This document shows positions 30,068 to 38,972 of a stretch of DNA of 64,000 nucleotides, piece by piece. Both the position numbers and the translations under genes were made by a program. The notes beneath the pieces are model-generated. The model was not told the origin of the DNA and ran no database searches. It saw only the letters and a list, made by a program, of their open reading frames with translations. The stretch comes from Methylomonas sp. 11b (GTDB lineage: Bacteria; Pseudomonadota; Gammaproteobacteria; Methylococcales; Methylomonadaceae), in assembly GCF_000515215.1 (NCBI RefSeq), contig NZ_KI911557.1:1385586-1449585 (forward strand). The letters are read 5' to 3'. The number at the start of each line of letters is the position of its first letter. Positions within the stretch are counted from its first letter, which is position 1.

Positions 30068-30478
30068 ATGCCGACGGTCTTACCACGTTTGAAGTTTCTG
30101 ACTCTGTTTACACTGGTTAGCTGCGGCGTAATCGGTTGCGCCAGCGTACCAGCCAATAGCCAGCATGACAGCTTTGCCGACTACGCCGAATCGGTATTCC
30201 GTCACCAGAGCACGGTATTAAGTCGACTCATGATGCTCAGTGAAGCCGAGCAATTGCCGGATAATGAGGACTTCGAAAATACCGAACAAGCCATGCACGA
30301 TGCCTGTCATCTGTTGAACGAATACGCGGAACGGGAAAGCGATGGCGAACACATGGGCTTGCGCTTTAAGGCCAAAGTGCAAGCCAGCATCGAAGGCTGC
30401 GATGCCAGCATTCAGAAGATGGAAGCGCTAATGACCGGCCTGGACCAAGAGCCAGCGCCCCCGCACGCCCACCCTTAA
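30068..30478 (+). CDS. Small putative lipoprotein
   Basis: A 136-residue protein with a signal peptide and lipobox (VSCGVIGCASVPA, lipidated Cys at about residue 22). The body is acidic and helical (HQSTVLSRLMMLSEAEQLPDNE, then HLLNEYAERESDGEHMGL) with a Pro/His C-terminus. I do not recognise a family. The ATG at 30068 lies 5 bases after the methyltransferase stop, so they are probably cotranscribed. Confidence 0.65.
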   Translation: MPTVLPRLKFLTLFTLVSCGVIGCASVPANSQHDSFADYAESVFRHQSTVLSRLMMLSEAEQLPDNEDFENTEQAMHDACHLLNEYAERESDGEHMGLRFKAKVQASIEGCDASIQKMEALMTGLDQEPAPPHAHP

Positions 30479-30500
30479 ACGTCAAACCGGCAGCGAAACG

Positions 30501-31640
30501 CTAGTCTTCGCTGTTCGTCCATTGCCGGCGATAATCGGCATAACTATCACGCTTTTGCAGCACCCAACGGGCCGGATCGACGCCATAAACATCCGGCAGC
30601 TTATAACCGTTAAACCGGTTGGCCTTGATCAGCGAATACGCCCCCACATCGGCAAACACTAAACGCTCGCCAACCTCGGGAATCCGATCAAACCGATATT
30701 CGCCGAACACATCGCCGGCCAAGCAGGTCGAGCCAGCCAAAATTGCCGACTGTTCACCGGCACTATCTTCTTCGCGCAAACGCGGTTTCATCTGATATTC
30801 GAACACCTCCGGGTGATGATTCACCGAGGTATCCAAAACCAACACTTCCTTGCCGTCACTGACAAACCGATCCAACACGGTGGTCAACAAATAACCGGCA
30901 TTACCGACCATCCCCTTACCCGGCTCCACATACACATCCACACCAAACTCAGCCTTCAGCCTATTAATCAATTCGACGATTTGCGCCTGGTTCGCGATGT
31001 CGTGATACAAATAACCGCCGCCCAGATTCAACCATTTAAGCTGGCTGCGTTTCAGAATCGGCAGCAGTTTTTCCAGGGTTTGTTGCAACGGTGCGAAATC
31101 CAGACAAGCGAACACCGTGTGAAAATGCAGCCCTTCGATACCAGCCGGCAAACCGGTTTGTAGCAACTCAATATCGGCACCCAATTTGGAATGAGGCCGG
31201 CACGGATCGTAGCGTTGATCGTTGGCAAACGACAGCTTGGGATTGACTCGCAAGCCTTTCGAATAGCCGTCAGCCAACCCATGCAAACGTTGATATTGCG
31301 ACAGCGAATTGAAGCTGATGTGACTGCAAAGCTTGCTCAGCTCAGGAAATTCGTCGGGGCGTATGCCTGGCGTGGTCAGATGAATGCTGCGGCCATTTAC
31401 ACCCAAAACCTCTTTTGCCAGACGCGCTTCGAACAAGGAGCTGACCGATATGCCATCCACTCCCCCAGACAACAATTCCAGCAAAAACGCCAAAGGCAGC
31501 GCCTTCATCGAATATAAAATCTTGCAGCCCGTGGCCTGCCGCAAAGCAATCAACGGTTGCAGGTTGGCAAGCACTTGCCCTTCATCCAGCACAAAGGCCG
31601 GAGAACTCGGAATTTGCCGTTTCAACTCTGCGGGAGTCAT
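30501..31640 (-). CDS. nspC: Carboxynorspermidine decarboxylase
   Basis: NspC is a PLP enzyme that decarboxylates carboxynorspermidine or carboxyspermidine in the alternative polyamine pathway. The 379-residue protein has Lys46 in ILYSMKALP (PLP Schiff base), GVDGISVSSLFEARLA, LNLGGGYLY and the VEPGKGMVG motif. The partner carboxynorspermidine synthase is not in the window. The ATG at 31640 overlaps the stop of the 5-formyl-THF cyclo-ligase gene in an ATGA arrangement. Confidence 0.92.
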   Translation of the reverse strand: MTPAELKRQIPSSPAFVLDEGQVLANLQPLIALRQATGCKILYSMKALPLAFLLELLSGGVDGISVSSLFEARLAKEVLGVNGRSIHLTTPGIRPDEFPELSKLCSHISFNSLSQYQRLHGLADGYSKGLRVNPKLSFANDQRYDPCRPHSKLGADIELLQTGLPAGIEGLHFHTVFACLDFAPLQQTLEKLLPILKRSQLKWLNLGGGYLYHDIANQAQIVELINRLKAEFGVDVYVEPGKGMVGNAGYLLTTVLDRFVSDGKEVLVLDTSVNHHPEVFEYQMKPRLREEDSAGEQSAILAGSTCLAGDVFGEYRFDRIPEVGERLVFADVGAYSLIKANRFNGYKLPDVYGVDPARWVLQKRDSYADYRRQWTNSED

Positions 31641-32236
31641 CGCCAAGCTCGGCCCTCGCCAGGATAAATGGCCTGCTCGGTGACCACAAAGTTCATGAAT
31701 ACATCGTGCGTATCTACCGCCACCTGCGGCAATAGCTGGGCTTCATAGCACACCGCCGCCAATATTGTATTGGGTCGTACTTTTTGCAGTAGACGGTCGT
31801 AATAGCCGGCACCGTTGCCCAAGCGCCTGCCTTGCCGGTCGAAGGCCACGCCGGGCACAATGACCACATCTAGCTCATCCGCGCCAACTTGCTTTGCGGG
31901 CTCCAGCCAACGTGCCCGCGGCGGCTCGAGAATATTCCACATGCCCGGTTGCAATTCGTCGATAGCTTCCAACTGCCACAAACCCAGTTGCTTATGACCC
32001 TCGTTATCGACCGTACAATAAGGGATGACAATGAGCTTGCCGCTTTTTAATTCCGTAGCAACGGCTGGCAGGGTCCTCACTTCGGAACGACAATGCAAAT
32101 ACCACATCACCGTCCGGGCGGCTTGATACCAGGGTTGCTCGACGACACGCCGGCAAATTTCGGCGCTGATCGCATCCTTATCAGCCTGAGCATTACGCAC
32201 CGCGTAGGCGATTTGGCGTTGTTCGGCTTTATTCAT
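31637..32236 (-). CDS. 5-formyltetrahydrofolate cyclo-ligase
   Basis: Converts 5-formyl-THF to methenyl-THF with ATP (YgfA/Fau family). The 199-residue protein has VIVPGVAFDRQGRRLGNGAGYYDRLL, the signature with the Gly/Tyr-rich phosphate loop, and the usual length. It overlaps miaA by 8 bases on one side and nspC by 4 on the other, forming a tight miaA-fau-nspC string. Confidence 0.92.
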   Translation of the reverse strand: MNKAEQRQIAYAVRNAQADKDAISAEICRRVVEQPWYQAARTVMWYLHCRSEVRTLPAVATELKSGKLIVIPYCTVDNEGHKQLGLWQLEAIDELQPGMWNILEPPRARWLEPAKQVGADELDVVIVPGVAFDRQGRRLGNGAGYYDRLLQKVRPNTILAAVCYEAQLLPQVAVDTHDVFMNFVVTEQAIYPGEGRAWR

Positions 32237-33167
32237 AGGCGCGGCAATAGGCCAAGGCTTGTCCGACTAGGTCTTTAGATCCAGTGATCAAATGATGGGC
32301 ATCCTGCTCCTTGCGCAACCAGGTAAATTGGCGCTTCGCCAGTTGCCGGGTGGCGATAATGGCTTTGTCCCGCATTGTTGTCAGGTCGTATTCGCCGTTG
32401 AGATAGGACCAAGCCTGCCGGTAACCGACGCAACGTATCGACGGCATGCTTTCATCCAGATCGCGGCGTTGCCATAAAGCCTGGACCTCGTCGAGAAAGC
32501 CGTGCGTCAGCATCTGATCGAAACGTTCGGCGACGTTGGCGTGTAAGGTACTGCGCTGCTCCGGCGCGACGATGAGTTTGATAAACCGAAAGGGCTGCTC
32601 AGCATGCTGGTCGGCATCGAAAAAGCTGGATAACGGTCGGCCGCTGATTTCATAAACTTCCAAGGCCCGCTGAATGCGTTGCGGATCGTTGACATGAATC
32701 CGCGCCGCCGCTTGCGGATCGACTTGCGCCAGACGGGCATGCAACACCTCCTTACCCAAGTCTTGCAATTCCTGATCTAATCGCTGGCGTATCTCCGGAT
32801 CGGCTTCAGGCAATTGCGCCAAACCCTGCGTCAAGGCGCTGAAGTACAACATGGTGCCGCCGACTAACAAGGGCAATTTGCCGCGCTCCGTAATATCTGC
32901 CATCAACTCCAAAGCGCGGTTGCGGAATTGGCCGGTGGAAAATGCTTCACTGGGATCGAGAATATCAATCAAGTGATGTGGCACGCCGCCGCGCTCCGCC
33001 AGCGTGGGTTTTGCGGTGCCTATATCCATACCTCTATACACCAAGGCCGAATCGACGCTGATAATCTCGGCGTTCAGGGCTTGGGCCATCGCTACGCCGA
33101 GCGCGGTCTTGCCGGATGCGGTCGGCCCCATCAACAGGATGGCCGACGGTTTTTGTAACACACTCAT
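32229..33167 (-). CDS. miaA: tRNA dimethylallyltransferase
   Basis: MiaA adds the isopentenyl group to A37 of tRNAs that read UNN codons. The 312-residue protein has the P-loop GPTASGKT (residues 14-21), DSALVYRGMDIGTAKP, PHHLIDILDP and the later SIRCVGYRQAW motif. It starts directly after the mutL stop codon, with no intervening base. Confidence 0.97.
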   Translation of the reverse strand: MSVLQKPSAILLMGPTASGKTALGVAMAQALNAEIISVDSALVYRGMDIGTAKPTLAERGGVPHHLIDILDPSEAFSTGQFRNRALELMADITERGKLPLLVGGTMLYFSALTQGLAQLPEADPEIRQRLDQELQDLGKEVLHARLAQVDPQAAARIHVNDPQRIQRALEVYEISGRPLSSFFDADQHAEQPFRFIKLIVAPEQRSTLHANVAERFDQMLTHGFLDEVQALWQRRDLDESMPSIRCVGYRQAWSYLNGEYDLTTMRDKAIIATRQLAKRQFTWLRKEQDAHHLITGSKDLVGQALAYCRAYE

Positions 33168-35048
33168 CTATTGGCCGCGCATGAAAAACCGGTCCAAATC
33201 CTGATGGCTCAGCGCCACCCAGGTCGGTCGGCCGTGGTTGCATTGACCGATGCGCTCGGTCTGTTCCATATCGCGCAACAAGGCGTTCATTTCCTCGATG
33301 CTGAGTTTGCGTTTGGCGCGCACCGAGCTATGGCAAGCCATGGTGGCCAAAATGGCGTTAAGACTTTCCTGGGCTTTATGACTGACGCCGTGGGTGGCTA
33401 GATCCGCCAGGATGTCCCGCACCAGCTGATCGACATCGGCTTTTGCCAGCAAGGCCGGCGTGGCTCTCAGCACCACCGTTTCCGGGCCGGAACGGTTTAT
33501 TTCAAAGCCAAGCCCCGTGAAAAACTCGTGCTCTTGCTCCGCCAAGTCGGCCTCGGCGGCGGTCACCTGTAATTTGATCGGCAGTAACAATGGCTGGGAA
33601 ACGATGGCCCGATTAAGATAATGCTGTTTCAAACGCTCATAAGTCACTCGCTCATGGGCGGCGTGGGCATCCACCAAAATGATGCCGTTAGCAGTCTCGG
33701 CTAGGATGTAAATATTGTGGATATGCGCCAGGGCAAAACCCAATGGCGGCATCGCCGATTCCACCGCTGGCTGCGCCGGAGTTGCATTGTCAACTTGCGG
33801 ATAAAGCTTGCCGTAAGCCTTGATTTGCTCGGCCACTTCGGACAAACTCGACCGCTCGGGCGAGTAGCGATAAGCTCCGAACGCCTCGGGTGTAGTGCGT
33901 TGCTGCACACGGTCCAAACCAGGTTCCGGCATAGTCAGCGGTAAAGACGTTTGTTGATTTAACGGCGTCCGCAGTGGCGCAACCGCAGGTTGTATTTCCG
34001 AAAAATCCGCGACTGTTTCAATCTGTTTTGCCACAACGGCAGCGCCAGGCCGTTGATCGGCCAAACTGCGGTGTAAAGCCTGAAACAGAAAATCGTGCAC
34101 CATGCGCCCTTCCCTAAATCGCACTTCCAGTTTGGTGGGGTGAGCATTGACATCGACCAAGGCCGGATCGAGCTCTAGGTACAGGACAAACACCGAATGC
34201 CGGCCATGGTACAACACATCCTGATAAGCCTGTTTCACCGCATGGGCGACTAGCCTATCCTTGATCAAACGACCATTGACGTAGAAAAACTGCATATCCT
34301 GCTGGCTGCGGGAGAAAGTCGGCAAGCCAACCCAGCCGTGCAGATGTAAACCGGAGGCGGCAAAGTCGATCTTCACGCTGTTGTCGACAAACGCCGAGCC
34401 GCAAATTGCAGCGATACGTTTTTCCTGAGCCTCCTGAGTTGCCGCCGGTTTCAGATTCAGCACTTCGCGCTGATTGTGATTTAAGACAAAACCCACATCG
34501 AAACGCGCCAACGCCAACTTCTGAATCAAGCTCTCGATATGAGCAAACTCAGTTTTCTCGGCTTTTAAGAACTTGCGGCGAGCCGGCGTGTTGTAAAACA
34601 AATCGCGCACATCCACAGTCGTGCCGGGCGGATGCGGATCGGGTTGCGGATCGAAGTTGCTCTCGGTACCATCGGCGCTGACTTGCCAGGCGCATTCGGC
34701 ATCGACGGTGCGGGAAATTAAGGTCAAGCGCGCCACCGAGCTGATGCTGGGCAAGGCCTCGCCGCGAAAGCCCATGCTGATCACATGCTCCAAATCGTCC
34801 AATGAGGCAATCTTGCTGGTGGCATGCCTTGATAAGGCCAGGGCCAAGTCGTCTTTGACAATGCCACAGCCGTTGTCGCGAATCCTGATTTGCCGTGCCC
34901 CACCCTGCTCAACATCGATCAGAATCTGCGTCGCACCGGCATCGAAACAATTTTCCACCAGCTCTTTGACCACGGACGCCGGCCGCTCGACCACCTCGCC
35001 GGCGGCGATTTGATTGACTAATTGGGTGGGTAAGGCGTGAATCCGCAT
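33168..35048 (-). CDS. mutL: DNA mismatch repair protein MutL
   Basis: MutL couples MutS to downstream repair steps. The 626-residue protein has the GHKL ATPase motifs (ELVENCFDAG, RDNGCGI, GFRGEALPSI, GTTVDVRDLFYNTPAR). The C-terminal domain carries DAHAAHERVTYE at about residues 459-470, close to the DQHA(x2)E(x4)E metal motif of endonuclease-type MutL, and CNHGRP near residue 603. So this MutL probably nicks DNA itself, as in bacteria without MutH. Confidence 0.96.
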   Translation of the reverse strand: MRIHALPTQLVNQIAAGEVVERPASVVKELVENCFDAGATQILIDVEQGGARQIRIRDNGCGIVKDDLALALSRHATSKIASLDDLEHVISMGFRGEALPSISSVARLTLISRTVDAECAWQVSADGTESNFDPQPDPHPPGTTVDVRDLFYNTPARRKFLKAEKTEFAHIESLIQKLALARFDVGFVLNHNQREVLNLKPAATQEAQEKRIAAICGSAFVDNSVKIDFAASGLHLHGWVGLPTFSRSQQDMQFFYVNGRLIKDRLVAHAVKQAYQDVLYHGRHSVFVLYLELDPALVDVNAHPTKLEVRFREGRMVHDFLFQALHRSLADQRPGAAVVAKQIETVADFSEIQPAVAPLRTPLNQQTSLPLTMPEPGLDRVQQRTTPEAFGAYRYSPERSSLSEVAEQIKAYGKLYPQVDNATPAQPAVESAMPPLGFALAHIHNIYILAETANGIILVDAHAAHERVTYERLKQHYLNRAIVSQPLLLPIKLQVTAAEADLAEQEHEFFTGLGFEINRSGPETVVLRATPALLAKADVDQLVRDILADLATHGVSHKAQESLNAILATMACHSSVRAKRKLSIEEMNALLRDMEQTERIGQCNHGRPTWVALSHQDLDRFFMRGQ

Positions 35049-35132
35049 CGGTTGCGCTCGGGAAAAAGCGCGTATTTTAGCGGATGGAAATGAAACGGGG
35101 CGAAATGATTCACCCCGTTTTAGATTGGATTA

Positions 35133-36683
35133 TTAGCTGTCTCGCGGAATTTGTAATACTTGGCCGATACGCACGTTGCCGTCGTTCATCGCATTGGCCA
35201 TACGTAAAGCCCGCATGCTTATCCCGTATTGCTGGGCTATGCCGGACAGCGTTTCGCCGCGGTTGATGACATGATGAGTCCCGGCGTTGCTCGCCACCAC
35301 GGTCGGAGCGGCATCCAGCTCTCTAGCCGCCAACACTGGTTTTTGTTCCGGTTTTGCTTTAGCCACAGGTTCATTATCATCCACAGCCAATGCCGCCAAT
35401 TGCACGGCTTTGGATTTGCCGGAACGATTCAGCTGCGCCATCATCGTATCGGCCGGCGCATATTGTTTAAAGTGGCCCACTATCCCGCTAAACACAGCAG
35501 AAGCCATTTTGTTTTGATAGGCCTTGGTGTTCAAACGACGCTCTTCTTCCGGATTGGAAATGAAGGCGGTTTCCACCAAAATTGACGGAATCTCCGCAGA
35601 CTTCAACACCACGAAACCGGCTTTTTGCACCGCACTTCTGTGCAGATGCCCAACGCTTTTTACGCTTTTCAGCACCTTGTTACCGACATTCTGACTCGCT
35701 TCTTTTGCGGCCTTGTTAGATAAGTCCATCAACACCGAGTTCAAGGTGTCATCCCGATCCTCACCGGCACCGCCGCCATCGACTGCGTTTTCGCTGGCTG
35801 CCAACCAACCGGCGCCAGCGCTGGAAGCCCCGTTGCTGGCCAAGGTATAGACAGATGCACCATGAGCCTGACTGTCGCTGAACGCATCGGCGTGGATGGA
35901 CACGAACAAATCGGCTTTGGCGGCTCGCGCAATGCGGCGGCGTTCGTTTAATTTCACAAAATAATCGCCGTCGCGAATCATCACCGCTTTCATGCCAGGC
36001 TGGCTGTTAACCATACCTTGCAGACTCTTGGCAATTGCAAAGACCACGTCTTTTTCCTGGGTGCCGTTTGCGCCCTGCGCGCCGACGTCCTTACCGCCGT
36101 GGCCGGCGTCGATGGCAACGATGATGTTACGACCTTTGGCTTTGGCGACGGATTTAACCGCGACAGGTTTGGCAATGGTCTCGGATTTCTTGCTGGGTTT
36201 ATCGACTTTTTCGGCAACGGCAACCACTGGGGTAGCTGCCGGCTTTTCAGTTTTAAGCGCCGCAACCGGAGTAAACGCTCTTTCCGCTGGCTTGGCTGCC
36301 AACTGAGGTTGCGCCGGCTGGTCTTTTGCCGCCAAATCAATTTGCAAATTCTTGCCGACCATCGCCACCTTGGCGTCCGCATCGGCTTTCAATTCAACGA
36401 CGATACGCAAATCTTTGTTGTTCCGCATCGCGCTCCGGGCAAAGCCGAACAAAGGATGATCGGCGGCAGGTTGATTCAAACCCTGCGCCATTTTGGCATC
36501 GACAAAATCCACAACCAGACGATTGGGACTTTTCAACACAAACGCGTGATGCTTGACCGTGCTCGGCAAATTGACCAGCAGTTGATTGGCCGATGAATAA
36601 GTGACCGCACCCAGCTCAGTCTGAGCCGCGAATGCGGAAAACGTGGGCAATAACAAACCCCATATCCAGAAAATTTTAGACAT
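35133..36683 (-). CDS. amiC: N-acetylmuramoyl-L-alanine amidase (AmiB/AmiC type)
   Basis: Cuts peptide side chains from peptidoglycan at the septum. The 516-residue protein has a signal peptide (MSKIFWIWGLLLPTFSAFA), an AMIN domain (about 22-110), and an Ala/Pro/Lys-rich linker. An Amidase_3 catalytic domain follows (IIVAIDAGHGGKDVGAQG; FVSIHADAF; ILVETAFISN). A C-terminal LysM domain (HVINRGETLSGIAQQYGI) ends the protein. The start at 36683 is the best signal-peptide start; two other ATG codons lie just upstream. The symbol could equally be amiB. Confidence 0.93.
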   Translation of the reverse strand: MSKIFWIWGLLLPTFSAFAAQTELGAVTYSSANQLLVNLPSTVKHHAFVLKSPNRLVVDFVDAKMAQGLNQPAADHPLFGFARSAMRNNKDLRIVVELKADADAKVAMVGKNLQIDLAAKDQPAQPQLAAKPAERAFTPVAALKTEKPAATPVVAVAEKVDKPSKKSETIAKPVAVKSVAKAKGRNIIVAIDAGHGGKDVGAQGANGTQEKDVVFAIAKSLQGMVNSQPGMKAVMIRDGDYFVKLNERRRIARAAKADLFVSIHADAFSDSQAHGASVYTLASNGASSAGAGWLAASENAVDGGGAGEDRDDTLNSVLMDLSNKAAKEASQNVGNKVLKSVKSVGHLHRSAVQKAGFVVLKSAEIPSILVETAFISNPEEERRLNTKAYQNKMASAVFSGIVGHFKQYAPADTMMAQLNRSGKSKAVQLAALAVDDNEPVAKAKPEQKPVLAARELDAAPTVVASNAGTHHVINRGETLSGIAQQYGISMRALRMANAMNDGNVRIGQVLQIPRDS

Positions 36684-36727
36684 CTGCTGCATACCCCACA
36701 TTTCCACTAGTGACAACTTCGTTGAAA

Positions 36728-37198
36728 TTATAGCAGTAGGTTATTGTTTTTCCAGTTTAGTTTTATATCGCTTAGCCGATTTTTTGCTAACACATTGATT
36801 TCAGCGGTACGTTGTTGCTGAAAATAATTCAACCTTACTTCCAGATCGGCCGTAGGCAAAAACCCCGCGCCCATTTGCGGCCATTCGATGCAGCACAACG
36901 CGTTTTGATTCAGATAATCGTCCATGCCCATCCATTCCAGCTCTTCCGGGTCCTTCAACCGATACAAATCAAAATGAAACAAACGCCGACCGTTGACTTC
37001 GTATTCTTCAACCAAGGTGTAAGTCGGGCTTTTCACGGCACCTTGATGACCGGCGGCGCGCAACAAGCCCCGGACCAGCGTGGTTTTGCCGGCACCCAAT
37101 TCGCCGTACAAAAACAGCAGACATTTTTCCGGCAGTGCTTGCCAGAGTGCGGCACCCAGCGCTTCGGTATCTTCGGGGGTTTCCAGAGTAATGTTCAT
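36728..37198 (-). CDS. tsaE: tRNA threonylcarbamoyladenosine biosynthesis ATPase TsaE
   Basis: TsaE is the ATPase that activates the TsaB-TsaD complex for t6A37 synthesis. The 156-residue protein has Walker A GELGAGKTT, the switch-like SPTYTLVEEY, HFDLYRL and CIEWP motifs. Its ATG overlaps the nnr stop by 1 base. Confidence 0.96.
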   Translation of the reverse strand: MNITLETPEDTEALGAALWQALPEKCLLFLYGELGAGKTTLVRGLLRAAGHQGAVKSPTYTLVEEYEVNGRRLFHFDLYRLKDPEELEWMGMDDYLNQNALCCIEWPQMGAGFLPTADLEVRLNYFQQQRTAEINVLAKNRLSDIKLNWKNNNLLL

Positions 37199-38661
37199 TA
37201 ATTCAATAATTTCCTGATTCGTGCCGGCAAATCGCCGGCCAGCAAGCCACGCTCACCAAATTCCAAAGCCAAACTGTCGGCGGCTTCGCCATGCACATAG
37301 ACACCCAGCCGCGTTGCTTCATCCAAGCTCAAACCCTGCGCCAGCAAGCCGCCGATCAAACCCGACAACACATCGCCCATGCCGCCGCTAGCCATCCCGG
37401 GGTTGCCGGTAGTGCCGACATAGACCGTGTCGCCGCAGGTAATCAAGGTACCGGCACCCTTTAACAAACAAGTGCCGCCGTATTGACTGTGCAAATCCGC
37501 CAACGCCGCAAAGCGGTCAGCGGAGATTTGCCCGGCGCTACAGCCCAGCAAGCGCGCGGCTTCGCCGGGGTGTGGCGTTAATACCCAATTCGCGCGCCGC
37601 TTGGGTTGCAAGGACAACAGATTCAAGGCGTCGGCATCGATCACGCACGGCTTGTCAATGGCCAGCGCCGCGCCGAACATCTCCCTGGCCCAATCGTCCT
37701 GGCCCAGACCGGGACCAATCACGATGACGCTGGCCTTCTCCAGCAAGGCATGTAGCGCTTCGCCGCATTCCACGCCGTGGCACATTAACTCCGGCCTACC
37801 GATGTTGATCAACCCGCTATGCGATGCGCGGGTGGCGATGCTAACCAGACCGGCGCCGGAACGCAAGGCCGCCTCCCCCGCCAAACGTATCGCCCCGGTA
37901 TAACCCAGATTGCCGCCGATCAACAACGCATGCCCGAAACGACCTTTGTGAGCAATCCGCGCGCGGCGCGGCAAGTCGATTTTTTCCAGCAACAGCGCAA
38001 ACGGCGGCATCGCCGCCAACACAGCAGCGTCGATATCCAAGGTGCTGCAAATAATCTCGCCGCAATATTCGGCTGCTTCGCCGGTAAACAAGCCGCACTT
38101 CAAACCGATGAAGGTCACCGTCACATCAGCCTTGACTGCGCACCCAAGTACCGAGCCGGTGTAGGCGTGCAAGCCGGACGGCACATCCACCGCAATCACC
38201 GGACAGCGGGAGGCATTGATCGCCGCAATGGCTAACGCGTAATCTTGCCCGACCTCACGGCTCAAACCGATCCCGAACAAAGCATCGACTATGACACCTT
38301 GCAGCTTGGATTGTCCGGCTTCGAAGTCGCTGACACGTCCACCAGCCTGTAAAAAATCTTGATAGGCACTCAGAGCGTCACCCGGTAAACCGTCTGGATC
38401 GGCCAAGGCATAAACGCTTACCTGAAAATTGGCCTGCAAGGCAAGGGTCGCAACATCGTAACCGTCGCCGCCGTTATTGCCGGCGCCGCAAAACACTGTG
38501 ACTGCTTGTTGTTCCGGCCAGCGCTGTCTTAACTGTTCGAATAGCGCGTACGCAGCCCGGCGCATCAATTCCCGGCCCGGAATCCCCAGTTCGTCGATCG
38601 CGTACCGCTCGGCTTCACGGATTTGGGCAGTGCAGTAGAGTCTGTTTGAGGGGGTTTGCAT
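37198..38661 (-). CDS. nnr: Bifunctional NAD(P)H-hydrate epimerase/dehydratase
   Basis: Repairs hydrated NAD(P)H. The 487-residue protein has an N-terminal YjeF epimerase domain (CGAGNNGGDGYDVA; VIVDALFGIGLSREV) and a C-terminal ADP-dependent dehydratase domain (GPGLGQDDWA, LTPHPGEAARLL, GNPGMASGGMGDVLSGLIGG). Together they span the normal length. First gene of the nnr-tsaE-amiC-mutL-miaA run. The symbol nnr follows common usage. Confidence 0.95.
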   Translation of the reverse strand: MQTPSNRLYCTAQIREAERYAIDELGIPGRELMRRAAYALFEQLRQRWPEQQAVTVFCGAGNNGGDGYDVATLALQANFQVSVYALADPDGLPGDALSAYQDFLQAGGRVSDFEAGQSKLQGVIVDALFGIGLSREVGQDYALAIAAINASRCPVIAVDVPSGLHAYTGSVLGCAVKADVTVTFIGLKCGLFTGEAAEYCGEIICSTLDIDAAVLAAMPPFALLLEKIDLPRRARIAHKGRFGHALLIGGNLGYTGAIRLAGEAALRSGAGLVSIATRASHSGLINIGRPELMCHGVECGEALHALLEKASVIVIGPGLGQDDWAREMFGAALAIDKPCVIDADALNLLSLQPKRRANWVLTPHPGEAARLLGCSAGQISADRFAALADLHSQYGGTCLLKGAGTLITCGDTVYVGTTGNPGMASGGMGDVLSGLIGGLLAQGLSLDEATRLGVYVHGEAADSLALEFGERGLLAGDLPARIRKLLN

Positions 38662-38972
38662 AAGTTGACCTTCGGAAAGTCGGTAGGGTTTTGTCGCTAA
38701 TCTTAGCGGGATTGCTTAATTGGGGTACTCCAGCGCCTATAGGCCAGTTTGCGACATTCAAAGATTTCCGTGTACCGACAGCAGTAAAACTGATTGTGTT
38801 GAATAAGTAGGTTTTTGGCAAAATTACGCCGGCTTTTCCAGCAGCATTGTTCTCGAGTTATTGTTTTTATTCATTAATATTTAAGATCGAATAGTGTTTT
38901 TCTCTCAAAAGGACTTTTTCAACACCATCAAACTTAAAGCAGCCGGTGAACGTTGGAATTAAGGGACGTAAT
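38662..38972. other. Intergenic stretch between nnr and the HEAT-like gene
   Basis: No convincing gene. The left half would hold the nnr promoter; the right half is AT-rich (runs of T and ATTAATATTTAA near 38870-38885). I see no repeat, tRNA or terminator. Confidence 0.4.
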
